64,000 nucleotides of DNA from OAS926 sp035503715. GTDB taxonomy: Bacteria > Pseudomonadota > Alphaproteobacteria > Rhizobiales > Rhizobiaceae. Positions 1 through 7,644 of this stretch are shown piece by piece. Under the pieces are notes generated by a model. It saw only the letters and a program-made list of their open reading frames with translations. It was not told the DNA's origin and searched no databases. The position numbers were made by a program, and so were the translations under genes. The stretch covers positions 5,507 to 69,506 of the forward strand of contig DATJTE010000117.1 of NCBI GenBank assembly GCA_035503715.1. Direction: 5' to 3'. Every line of letters starts with the position of its first letter. Position 1 is the stretch's first letter.

Positions 1-71
1 ACTTTCGACGTTGCACTGCGACATGGCTGGCTACCGGGAACTCGAACCCGGTATTTTCGAGGGATTATTTT

Positions 72-965
72 CTAACCAATGAGCGCCGCCCTCAGTGCGG
101 AAATGTCATCCAGAATATGATCGACGAAGGCAGCAACGCGCGGCGTCCTTCGCATATCCGGATGTGAGAGCAGATACCAGCTGCGAGTTAACTCCTCGAC
201 AGGTGCGATGACCTGCACCAAAGTCTCTTCTGCGTCACCCAACGTTGTCGGCAGAGGTGCTATGCCTATGCCTGCTTTAACAGCGGATAATGTTCCCAGC
301 ATGCTGTTATTGCGATTCACGATCCGTGCGTTTGGCACCGCGACCGGAAGCCATTTGGCAACTCGATGGTTCTGCATGATCCCATCGAAGCCGATTATTG
401 CATGGTGTGACAGGTCGGCAATGCGGCCCGGCCGGCCGTGATGCTGAAGATAGCTTTTGCTAGCGTAGATCGCCCACACAGAGTCACAAATCTTGCGGCC
501 AACCAGACTTTCATCCGAGGGGTCGCCAGATCGAAAGGCGACGTCAGCCTCACCCTTGGCAATGTCGAGATAGCGGTCGCTGGTCACGAATTCGACCTTT
601 AGCTTTGGATAGCGCTCATGGAACCTGTCCAACAGACCGGTGGCGACAATTCGTGACACGGTGGGTTCTGGGCAGGTTAGCCTGATCACACCCTCAAGGT
701 CGTCCTTCAATGACCGTATGTGGCGCTCTAGTTTGTCGATCGAGGTTTCGACGGCGAGAATGTCATCAAGGAGCGTTTGACCGATCTCTGAAAGCCGATA
801 ACCGCTCGGATGGCGTGTCACCAGCGCCAGGCCAATGCGGTTTTCAAGCTCCGCCAGCCGCCGATGAACAGTCGATTGATTGACGCCGAGAGCTTTTGCC
901 GCGGCAAGCGTGCTTCCGTGCCGCGACACTGCAATTAGATGGCGGAGGTCGCTCCAGTCGAACAT
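72..965 (-). CDS. LysR-family transcriptional regulator
   Basis: DNA-binding regulator of about 297 aa, the usual LysR length. Residues 1-60 form the winged HTH (MFDWSDLRHLIAVSRHGS, then an LGVNQSTVHRRLAELE recognition region). The rest is a periplasmic-binding-like effector domain (VRLTCPEPTVSRIVATGLL-type start, AGIGIAPLP near the end). I chose the ATG at 965 because LysR alignments begin there; the frame is open upstream to 1022 but that part is not LysR-like. It is divergent from the cupin gene at 1065, the classical arrangement for a LysR protein controlling its neighbour. The effector is unknown. Confidence 0.93.
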   Translation of the reverse strand: MFDWSDLRHLIAVSRHGSTLAAAKALGVNQSTVHRRLAELENRIGLALVTRHPSGYRLSEIGQTLLDDILAVETSIDKLERHIRSLKDDLEGVIRLTCPEPTVSRIVATGLLDRFHERYPKLKVEFVTSDRYLDIAKGEADVAFRSGDPSDESLVGRKICDSVWAIYASKSYLQHHGRPGRIADLSHHAIIGFDGIMQNHRVAKWLPVAVPNARIVNRNNSMLGTLSAVKAGIGIAPLPTTLGDAEETLVQVIAPVEELTRSWYLLSHPDMRRTPRVAAFVDHILDDISALRAALIG

Positions 966-981
966 CCGAGGGTTATGCACT

Positions 982-1002
982 TTTGCGCTTGGGTTTTGCA
1001 AA
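982..1002. promoter_or_regulatory. candidate LysR operator in the divergent intergenic region
   Basis: Inverted repeat TTTGC-N11-GCAAA lies between the divergent LysR and cupin genes, and its right half is itself the palindrome TTTGCAAA. Dyads of this kind are where LysR proteins bind. The spacing is not the textbook T-N11-A, so this is a weak inference. Confidence 0.3.
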
Positions 1003-1064
1003 CTCGCTGCTGCCGCCGCCAAAGTCTAGGTTGTAGGGCTTCAATCACTGGATGGAGGAAACAA

Positions 1065-1472
1065 ATGCACGAGAATACCAGCGTCGAGACCATGATTGCG
1101 GGCCTGGCGGTTGGCCAGACCCGTAGCGCGCAGGACAGCGGAATGGCGAAGCTGACTCCGCTGCATCGAGAGCTTGTGCAAGGGATGCCCATGCTTCCCG
1201 ACCAGGAAGTTCGCGTTCTGTTGGCGACATTACTTCCCGGCGACGTCACACCACGCCATTCGCATCGCTTCCCGGTGACTGTTTATGTGATTGACGGCAC
1301 CTTCACGCTTGCTCTTGAGGACAGGGAACCCGTTGCGATAGGTCCTGGGGAGGTATTCGTTGAGCCCGCCCACGTGACAATGACCGGCCACAACTACGGC
1401 GACGTCCCCACGAGAACCGCACTTTTTTACGTTTGCGAGCCTGATGCTCCATTCGCGGACGCGGTGCGCTAG
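1065..1472 (+). CDS. cupin-domain protein
   Basis: Small single-domain cupin of 135 aa. The barrel motifs are visible: PGDVTPRHSHRFPVTVYVIDG (first cupin motif with two His) and GPGEVFVEPAHVTMTGHNYG (second motif). Start ATG 1065 is preceded by GGAGGA at 1054-1059; the frame is open further upstream but lacks such a site. Cupins of this size are often metal-dependent sugar/organic-acid or quercetin-type enzymes or sensors, so a specific reaction cannot be given. It is probably controlled by the divergent LysR gene. Confidence 0.85.
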   Translation: MHENTSVETMIAGLAVGQTRSAQDSGMAKLTPLHRELVQGMPMLPDQEVRVLLATLLPGDVTPRHSHRFPVTVYVIDGTFTLALEDREPVAIGPGEVFVEPAHVTMTGHNYGDVPTRTALFYVCEPDAPFADAVR

Positions 1473-1663
1473 TCCTAAGAAAGCGGTTCCGAATAAGCCG
1501 GCGCGACCCGCCATTCCCTCGCGCCGGCCCAGTCCGCCGCACCGACAGGGAGCTTATGGGCTCACGCTTCGTTGGGGAGTCTCGGAAGCCGATAAAGACC
1601 TGGTGTGTTGTATAAGCAACGGCTCATGCGCCTGCTCAGGCAAGGGCAGCACTCGGCTTGAAT

Positions 1664-2092
1664 CTAGTTGCTGCGCGGCTTGCCCAATACCAACTCGACT
1701 CCGACCTGCTGATGGCGCTGTGCCATCTGCTCGATCTTTTCGGTGAACTGTTCCGCTTCGTATATCGTCTTGAACGTTATGGCGCCGCCGTCAGCACCGC
1801 CGTGTTCGTGGACTGAGGTTTCCTTCCACCGCGCGCGGGTCTTCAGCCAGAAGATTGCTGCCGTGACAGCTTCGCGGCCGTCGCCAGTGGCTTTCCGGTA
1901 GAGGTTCTCGGCAACGCGGGCATTGGCCTTGATATGGCCGCCGGCCAGTTCCTTCTCGTAGCTCGCCTTCAGCTCGTCGGCATCGACATCGACGACACGC
2001 GCAATCTCGGCTGCGGACAGACCGTAGCCAGCCATCGCTTCGACCTTTGATGCCAGCGGGCGATAACCGGGATCGTCTTGATCGTCGGCCAT
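1664..2092 (-). CDS. phage-type HTH / small-terminase-like protein, tandem copy 1
   Basis: 142 aa, last of six overlapping minus-strand genes. It shares a core with the next three upstream genes: an N-terminal HTH-like part (KVEAMAGYGLSAAEIARVV) and the block KANARVAENLYRKATGDGRE followed by AAIFWLKTRARWKET. The C-terminal tail (GGAITFKTIYEAEQFTEKIE) is unique to this copy. I recall similar proteins from rhizobial prophages, next to terminase or DNA methylase genes; a small-terminase role is inference. Start ATG 2092 overlaps the stop of copy 2 by one base (TGATG); the frame is open upstream to 2185, but that part matches nothing. Confidence 0.75.
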   Translation of the reverse strand: MADDQDDPGYRPLASKVEAMAGYGLSAAEIARVVDVDADELKASYEKELAGGHIKANARVAENLYRKATGDGREAVTAAIFWLKTRARWKETSVHEHGGADGGAITFKTIYEAEQFTEKIEQMAQRHQQVGVELVLGKPRSN

Positions 2093-2427
2093 CACAGGTT
2101 CCTGTCGTCGGCATTGAGCAGGAGCTGCACGCTTGTGTGTTCCTGGACAACGGTCTCTTTCCACCGCGCCCGCGACTTCAACCAAAAGATGGCCGCGGCG
2201 ACAGCCTCGCGGCTATCACTGGTCGCTTTGCGATAGAGGTTCTCGGCAACGCGGGCGTTCGCCTTCAGATGGCCCGTCTCGATCTCATAGCCGCATGTCG
2301 CCTCGAGAGTGCCGACGTCGATCCTGAGGATCTTCGCGACCTGCTCCGGCGACAGACCGTAGCCTGTCATTGCTTCGACCTTGGCCGGATCGGGCATGAA
2401 GGACGCGATCTCTGGATCTCCACTCAT
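2092..2427 (-). CDS. phage-type HTH / small-terminase-like protein, tandem copy 2
   Basis: 111 aa, the shortest paralogue of the four. Same core as its neighbours: VEAMTGYGLSPEQVAKILRI, then KANARVAENLYRKATSDSRE and AAIFWLKSRARWKETVVQEH. It ends soon after the core (VQLLLNADDRNL). ATG 2427 overlaps the stop of copy 3 by four bases (ATGA), and its own stop overlaps the start of copy 1, so translation is probably coupled. The function is not proven; DNA binding is inferred from the HTH-like N-terminus. Confidence 0.75.
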   Translation of the reverse strand: MSGDPEIASFMPDPAKVEAMTGYGLSPEQVAKILRIDVGTLEATCGYEIETGHLKANARVAENLYRKATSDSREAVAAAIFWLKSRARWKETVVQEHTSVQLLLNADDRNL

Positions 2428-2825
2428 TGAAGCAACTCACCGTTCGACGATGCGAGTTTTGGCAGGTCGTGGATGCGGCGGCCGTTCTCCGCAATACGCT
2501 GGAGGAGAGCTGCGACCGGGTCGGCGACATCGTGGCGGACTTCCGTGACGTTGGTCTCTTTCCAATGGGCCCGGCTCTTCAGCCAGAAGATTGCCGCGGT
2601 GACCGATTCCTTGCCGCCTTCGCTCACCGCCTTCCGATAGAGGCTTTCGGCAACGCGAGCGTTGGCCTTGACGCGACCCGATCGTAGTTCGCGGTCGAAG
2701 GTGGTTGCCAGGACGTCTGCATCGGTGTTCAGCACAAGGGCGATCTCGGCGGCTGTCAGGCCGTAGCCTGCGAGGGCCTCCACCTTGACGGCATCCGGTG
2801 ATGAGACGGCCTGCGCGTCACTCAT
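2424..2825 (-). CDS. phage-type HTH / small-terminase-like protein, tandem copy 3
   Basis: 133 aa. Core: KVEALAGYGLTAAEIALVLN, then KANARVAESLYRKAVSEGGK and AAIFWLKSRAHWKETNV. A private tail follows (VADPVAALLQRIAENGRRIHDLPK). It carries a one-residue insertion in the SEGGKES segment relative to the other copies. Start ATG 2825 lies eight bases inside copy 4. Divergence from the other copies is high at DNA level, so the duplication is old or the copies were acquired separately. Confidence 0.75.
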   Translation of the reverse strand: MSDAQAVSSPDAVKVEALAGYGLTAAEIALVLNTDADVLATTFDRELRSGRVKANARVAESLYRKAVSEGGKESVTAAIFWLKSRAHWKETNVTEVRHDVADPVAALLQRIAENGRRIHDLPKLASSNGELLQ

Positions 2826-3228
2826 CGGGCGGCCATTTGTCGTACTGGTTGATGGCCAGGCCCGGCATCTTGGCCAGTTCCTCGCGGCTTGGTGAAGTCA
2901 GGATGATGCGATTGATCCGGGTGACCGGCTGGTGCCCGGTGTGCTCGTTGACCATCGTCTCTTTCCAGGCGGCGCGCGTTTTCAGCCAGAAGATCGCCGC
3001 CGTCACGGACTCTCGGCCGTCTCCGGTCGCCTTTCGATAGAGGTTCTCGGCGACCTTGGCGTTTGCTTTGGCGTGTCCATGATCGAGTTCAAACCGATAG
3101 TGCTTTCGAAGCGTCTTCGGATCGATGCCGATCATGGCAGCAAGCGACGGTTCTGGCACGCCATAGCCGGCAAGCGCCTCGACCTGGCGCCGGCTGACCT
3201 CGTCGGGGAGGTGGGAAGGACGAGCCAT
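2818..3228 (-). CDS. phage-type HTH / small-terminase-like protein, tandem copy 4
   Basis: 136 aa, first of the four paralogues in transcription order. N-terminus MARPSHLPDEVSRRQVEALA, then GVPEPSLAAMIGIDPKTLRKHY, a clear HTH-like region. The core KANAKVAENLYRKATGDGRE and AAIFWLKTRAAWKET follows, with a tail ending AINQYDKWPPDE. This copy looks closest to the form I recall from intact rhizobial prophages. ATG 3228 overlaps the stop of the Cys-rich gene by one base (TGATG). Confidence 0.78.
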   Translation of the reverse strand: MARPSHLPDEVSRRQVEALAGYGVPEPSLAAMIGIDPKTLRKHYRFELDHGHAKANAKVAENLYRKATGDGRESVTAAIFWLKTRAAWKETMVNEHTGHQPVTRINRIILTSPSREELAKMPGLAINQYDKWPPDE

Positions 3229-3443
3229 CAGTGCTCGCCGCCTTCGCGCTCTCCAAAACCCTCCGTGTACACAGGCGATTTTGCAAAGCCACGGCCTGGG
3301 CTGGGGTTAGGGTCCGTCCCGAGGCGGAAGGTCCACAAACCGCATGTGTGGACGGGGCATTCCCGCACTTCGACGGGCTGATAGCAGGAGCAGTCGAGAC
3401 ATTTCTGGCGGATGGCCTGCAGGACGGCGGCTTTCGTGGTCAT
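3228..3443 (-). CDS. small Cys-rich phage-type protein
   Basis: 71 aa with five cysteines: QKCLDCSCYQPVEVRECPVH then TCGLWTFRLG. The pattern CxxCxC...C...C suggests a small zinc-binding fold. It sits between the DNA methylase (four-base ATGA overlap at 3440-3443) and tandem copy 4, so all six genes form one tightly overlapping operon. I recall this kind of protein accompanying the same methylase in alphaproteobacterial prophages. Molecular role unknown. Confidence 0.72.
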   Translation of the reverse strand: MTTKAAVLQAIRQKCLDCSCYQPVEVRECPVHTCGLWTFRLGTDPNPSPGRGFAKSPVYTEGFGEREGGEH

Positions 3444-4312
3444 GCCGGCACCACCATGCGCTCAGCGGCAACCTCGGCGAACGTGCGACCGTCCCCGTCG
3501 AGTGTTGCCTGTTTGCCAGTGAACGCCTGCCATCGCTTCACCGAGACGTCGACGTAGGCAGGATTGAGTTCGATGGCGTGGCAGGCACGTCCCGTAATCT
3601 CCGCCGCGATGATCGTCGTGCCGGAGCCGGAGAAGGGTTCGTAGACGGCCTGGCCGGGCGAGGAGTTGTTCTCGATCGGCCGCTTCATGCACTCGACGGG
3701 CTTTTGCGTGCCGTGACCGCTTTCGGACTTGCGGTGTGGAATGGCCCAGACCGTCGTCTGCTTCCGATCGCCGGCCCAATGGCCGGTCTTGCCTTTCCGG
3801 ACCGCGTACCAGCAGGGCTCATGTTGCCAGTGGTAGTCGCCGCGGCCGATGACCAGGCGCGTTTTGTCCCAGATTACCTGCGAGCGAATGGCGAAACCGG
3901 AAGCGTCGAGGCTAGCTGCAACAGTCGAGGCATGAAGTGCGCCGTGCCAGATGTACGCAACATCACCGGGGAACAATGCCCATGCTTCGCGCCAATCCGC
4001 CCTATCATCGTTCAGGACGGTACCGACCGCGAGTTCCGAGTCGTGCAACTTTTCGCGCCAACTTGGATCATACTCGACACCGTAGGGCGGGTCCGTCACC
4101 ATCAGATGAGGGCGGATACCGCCAAAAACACGATCAACCTCAGCCGCGTTGGTGCTGTCGCCGCAGAGGAGCCGATGCCTGCCGAGCAGCCAGACATCAC
4201 CGGGGCAACTGACTGCCCGCTCGGGAGCCGTCGGAACCTCGTCGGGATCGGTGAGGCCGGCATTGCCGAGAGAGGTGAGGGAGAGAATTTCGAGATCAGT
4301 GAATCCTGTCAA
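3440..4312 (-). CDS. phage-type DNA methyltransferase (N6/N4 adenine-type), 5' truncated
   Basis: S-adenosylmethionine-dependent DNA methylase. Catalytic motif IV is TDPPYGVEY near residue 73; the AdoMet motif I is PFSGSGTTIIAAE near 240. The order IV then I is that of the beta class. Full-length relatives start with a ParB/Srx-like domain leading into a D-L-S-L-T-G-F segment. Here the reading frame still encodes FDLSLTGF at 4301-4324, but the ParB-like part is replaced by recombinase sequence. The only in-frame start seen is TTG 4312. The catalytic domain looks complete, so a shortened active enzyme is possible. No partner restriction gene is present. Confidence 0.8.
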   Translation of the reverse strand: MTGFTDLEILSLTSLGNAGLTDPDEVPTAPERAVSCPGDVWLLGRHRLLCGDSTNAAEVDRVFGGIRPHLMVTDPPYGVEYDPSWREKLHDSELAVGTVLNDDRADWREAWALFPGDVAYIWHGALHASTVAASLDASGFAIRSQVIWDKTRLVIGRGDYHWQHEPCWYAVRKGKTGHWAGDRKQTTVWAIPHRKSESGHGTQKPVECMKRPIENNSSPGQAVYEPFSGSGTTIIAAEITGRACHAIELNPAYVDVSVKRWQAFTGKQATLDGDGRTFAEVAAERMVVPA

Positions 4313-4314
4313 CG

Positions 4315-4330
4315 ACAGGTCGAAGCCAGC
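4315..4330. other. recombination junction joining two 5'-truncated genes
   Basis: Read on the minus strand, methylase coding sequence runs up to about 4324 (F-D-L-S-L-T-G-F). Read on the plus strand, serine recombinase coding sequence starts at about 4327 (Q-R-E-A-C-E-A-Y). Both genes lose their N-terminal coding part at the same point and now face away from each other. This is what a deletion or inversion breakpoint looks like. Confidence 0.7.
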
Positions 4331-5544
4331 GGGAGGCCTGTGAAGCCTATATCGCCAGCCAAAAGTCCGAAGGCTGGGTGCTCGTATCGGATCGCTACGA
4401 CGACGGCGGCATGTCGGGTGGAACGCTGGAGCGGCCGGCCTTGCAGCGGCTGATGAGGGACGTGGAGACAGGACTGATCGATGTAGTGGCCGTCTACAAG
4501 ATCGACCGGCTGTCGCGATCGCTGTCCGACTTCTCGAAGCTGGTCGATGTGTTCGAGGCGAAAGACGTCACCTTCGTATCGGTGACGCAGTCATTCAATA
4601 CGACCAGTTCCATGGGCAGGCTGACGCTCAACATTCTGCTGTCCTTTGCCCAGTTCGAGCGGGAACTGATCGGCGAGCGCATCCGCGACAAGTTCGCAGC
4701 CTCCCGCCGCAAAGGCATGTGGATGGGCGGCAATGTTCCCTTCGGCTATCGCGTCGCAAACAGGAAGCTGATCATCGAGGAAACCGAAGCTGCGACCATC
4801 AGATCGATCTTCCAGCAGTTTATCACCGTCGGCTCGGCAACCGTACTTGCGCAGCAACTCACCGCCGAAGGACTGACCCGACGTGACGGCAAACCGTTCG
4901 ACAAGGGATGGCTCTACAAGCTGCTCAACAACCGTGTTTATGTTGGAGAAGCGGTTCATAAAGGTCAGAACTACCCCGGCGAACACCAGGCAATCGTCAG
5001 CCGCGAGACGTGGGACAAGGTTCATTCGATCCTGAAGGAGAGCCCGAGGAAGAGGGCAGGGCAGAGCCGGCGGCAAACACCAGCAGTGCTGAAGGGTCTG
5101 ATCTTCGCGCCAAACGGACTTGCCATGACGCCGACCCACACACGACGGCGCGGCAAGCTCTATCGCTACTATGTGACGACCAGCGTGTTGAAGCTGTCGC
5201 CCGAGACCTGTCCTATTCGACGCGTACCTGCGGCGGAAATCGAAGCCGCTGTCATCGACCAGCTTCGGATCATCCTCCGCTCCCCGGAAATGATCGTGAA
5301 GACATGGGCTGCGGCAAAGGCGGCCGAGCCTGTCGCCACCGAAGCACAAGTGCGTGAGGCGCTGATTCAGTTCGACGCACTCTGGGATGAACTCTTTCCC
5401 GCCGAGCAAGCGCGCATTGTTCAGCTGCTCGTCGACCGCGTCGACGTCGACATCGGCGGTATCGAAATCAAGTTGCGGGCCGAGGGGATTGGGATGGCCA
5501 CAGCAGAATTGAAACAGTCGTGTAATCTGGCGAGGGCTGCTTGA
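4324..5544 (+). pseudogene. large serine recombinase, N-terminus (catalytic Ser) missing
   Basis: Site-specific recombinase of the Pin/large-serine type. In-frame homology begins SQREACEAYIASQKSEGWV, then VYKIDRLSRSLSDF, the SSMGRLTLNILLSFAQFERE helix, a recombinase domain with NNRVYVGEAVHKG, and a coiled C-terminus. Relatives start with an N-terminal stretch carrying the catalytic serine (YxRxS); that part is absent. The frame opens after a stop at 4300, and the first possible start is GTG 4378, giving 388 aa without the nucleophile. It is therefore very likely inactive. It ends with a four-base overlap onto the next gene. Confidence 0.8.
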
Positions 5545-5924
5545 GCGACGATGCAACCGTCATTGTTCGGGTCCCGATGTCGCTTAAGAAGCGGGGAGGG
5601 CGGAAGGTGATCGTTCCGCCGCCAGGCGCCGAGACATGGGCTCCCGCGCAGAGAGTGGATGGCACCCTAATCCGAGCACTCGTCCGAGGCTTCGACTGGC
5701 GCAAGCAGATCGACATTGGCGTCTATCAATCAGTCCGCGAGCTCGCCGCCGCCGAAAATATACGGCCAAGCTACGTCGGGCGAATAATGAACCTGACGAT
5801 GCTCGCACCGGCAATTGTGGAACGCATCCTCGACGGCAATCAGCCCAGAACGCTCTACGCGGAGCTTATCTCGCGAGGCATCCCTGATGACTGGCGAGAT
5901 CAGTGGCGGCTCATTAACGAGTGA
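5541..5924 (+). CDS. recombinase-associated hypothetical protein (ParB/KorB-like HTH)
   Basis: 127 aa. Start TTG 5541 overlaps the recombinase stop (TTGA), so it is translationally coupled; ATG 5577 is a shorter alternative. The N-terminus is basic (MSLKKRGGRKVIVPP). The middle holds an HTH-like stretch: SVRELAAAENIRPSYVGRIM followed by NLTMLAPAIVERIL. This resembles the HTH of ParB/KorB proteins. I recall this protein following the same recombinase in rhizobial elements. Possible roles are recombination accessory factor or regulator; neither is shown. Confidence 0.7.
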   Translation: MSDDATVIVRVPMSLKKRGGRKVIVPPPGAETWAPAQRVDGTLIRALVRGFDWRKQIDIGVYQSVRELAAAENIRPSYVGRIMNLTMLAPAIVERILDGNQPRTLYAELISRGIPDDWRDQWRLINE

Positions 5925-5969
5925 GAGCGTCGTTCGAGTGTATTAGTGCCGCGACAGTCGTGCTCCCTC

Positions 5970-7172
5970 TCAAATGTGCCTTCCAACCAGCCGGTTCAAC
6001 GCAGCCAGCCCAAGCACCGGTCCTGGCACCAACGCCAGGAAAACATATTGCGGTCCTGCGGCTTCGATCAGTCGCGCGAGCAGAGCTATCGAAACAATTG
6101 TGATCGAAAAGCCGATACAATTGGCGATGGTTAGCGCGGAGCCGACGAGTTTCGACGGGGCGAAACGAGCATTGAGCGTTGAAAATTGCGGCGAGTCGCC
6201 GGCAACGACCACGCCCCAGAACAGGACAAAGGCAAGAAAAATCGGCAAGGGCGCCACGAAGGCCAATGGCGAAACGAGACAGCAAAGGCCGGACGCCGAC
6301 AGCTGCGCAAAGGCGACGCGCGCACTACCGGTGGTGCGCGAGAGATAACCGCCGGCTATGCAGCCAAGAAAGCCTGAGGCGATGGCAGCAAAACTCCACA
6401 CCGAAACTGCGGCGTCGCCGGTTCCCAAGCGCGCCGCCAGAAGCACAGGGAGAAAGGCATAAAACGCGTAGAGTTCCCACATATGGCCGAAATAGCCGAA
6501 GGCCGACGCCCTAAAATCGGCCGAGCGGAAGATCGCCGCGAATGCGGTGGGGTCGAACTTGGCGCCCGTTTTGAGATAAGGTCCATCCGGCACGAGAACG
6601 AGCATCGCCAGACCTCCGGCGACCGATATCGCCGAGACGGACAGGATCACGCCCTGCCACGGCAGATCGCCTCCCAAGCCCCTGATGAGATGCGGAAGCG
6701 CAGTTCCGAGCACCAACGCTCCGACCAGCCAGCCGAGCGCTAGCCCCAGGTCACGGTCGTACCAGCCCGAAGCAATCTTCATGCCCACGGGATACATTCC
6801 GGCGAGAAAGAAGCCCGTGGCAAAACGCGCCACGAGCAACGGCAGGAGTTCGCCGCCGCTGGCGAGCGTCGTGGCATTGGCGGTCGCACCGGCGAGCGCC
6901 GATAGGAAGAAGATAATACGTGGCGAATAGCGATCGGAGACCGCCAGCCAAGCGAAGACCAGCGTACCCGCGATGAAGCCGAACTGCACGGCAATCGTAA
7001 TGTTGCCGACGGCAGAGGAGGGGAGCCCGGCGGTGCGTTGCAGATCGGGCAGCACTGCATTGCCGGCGAACCATAGCGACGTCGCGGCGAACTGCGAGAT
7101 TACGATGGTGGGCAGGATGCGAACAGGAACAGCAGCCAAGGCGGAATTCTCGTTGCGACGTCCTTGTTCCAA
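5970..7172 (-). CDS. MFS transporter
   Basis: Inner-membrane secondary transporter of about 400 aa with 12 predicted hydrophobic segments. The first is ILPTIVISQFAATSLWFAGN. Further landmarks are DRYSPRIIFFLSAL between helices 2 and 3 and FATGFFLAGMYPVGMKIASG in helix 4/5. The start is uncertain: the frame is open to 7301, no ATG fits, and TTG 7172 or TTG 7139 are the plausible starts. It converges with the recombinase-associated gene, 45 bases away. The substrate cannot be read from sequence; the N-terminal motif is like CynX/NimT or YNFM-type carriers. Confidence 0.85.
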   Translation of the reverse strand: MEQGRRNENSALAAVPVRILPTIVISQFAATSLWFAGNAVLPDLQRTAGLPSSAVGNITIAVQFGFIAGTLVFAWLAVSDRYSPRIIFFLSALAGATANATTLASGGELLPLLVARFATGFFLAGMYPVGMKIASGWYDRDLGLALGWLVGALVLGTALPHLIRGLGGDLPWQGVILSVSAISVAGGLAMLVLVPDGPYLKTGAKFDPTAFAAIFRSADFRASAFGYFGHMWELYAFYAFLPVLLAARLGTGDAAVSVWSFAAIASGFLGCIAGGYLSRTTGSARVAFAQLSASGLCCLVSPLAFVAPLPIFLAFVLFWGVVVAGDSPQFSTLNARFAPSKLVGSALTIANCIGFSITIVSIALLARLIEAAGPQYVFLALVPGPVLGLAALNRLVGRHI

Positions 7173-7644
7173 GCTCCTGTCACATTCGGTCGTAGTCGTC
7201 CAATGGCATACCGACAACTCAGACCAACACCGGAGTATCGAATGTCTCAGGCGGCGAAAACGGTCTGTCGGCTTTCGGCGAGGATTGGCAGTAGGCTGCA
7301 TAGGGCTGCCGGATTGGTCAAGTTATCTCGTTTGTTCCCGACCTATTGTTGCCGCTCGAATTTCATGACGCGGATACTGCCGATGGGCATGATTCGTCGG
7401 TCAACTCGCCATGGCAAAGCCTTCGTGTGCAATGACGCTAAGCGCAAAGAACCGCGAAAATGCGCGAGACATGCCCCGGACGCGCGAAATGAGCTGATTT
7501 TCTCCAGCGGCCAGCAACTTTAGTAGCGAGAGCCATTTTCATTGCCCCAGGTACACAGAGAAACATCGCGGCAGATCAGGGCTGCCCCTCACTTCCAATA
7601 GGTAAACAGGTTTGGTATCGACCGCCTGGGTGAGAGGTTGGCGA
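7173..7644. other. intergenic, no gene seen
   Basis: Stretch between the divergent MFS and metalloprotease genes. Open frames exist on the plus strand (for example 7164-7523) but have the composition of the antisense of an MFS 5' end and lack recognisable motifs. It probably holds the two promoters; I could not single out a convincing -35/-10 pair. Confidence 0.4.

Noticed and set aside
15..70. tRNA-like T-arm and CCA end on the minus strand at the window start
   Set aside because: GGGTTCGAGTTCCC resembles a T-arm, but the loop is one base too long, no acceptor or anticodon stem pairs, and the 'D-arm' bases are the end of the LysR gene.
3344..4453. 369-aa plus-strand frame across the methylase
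   Set aside because: Antisense to the methylase and then a third frame over the recombinase start; no motif.
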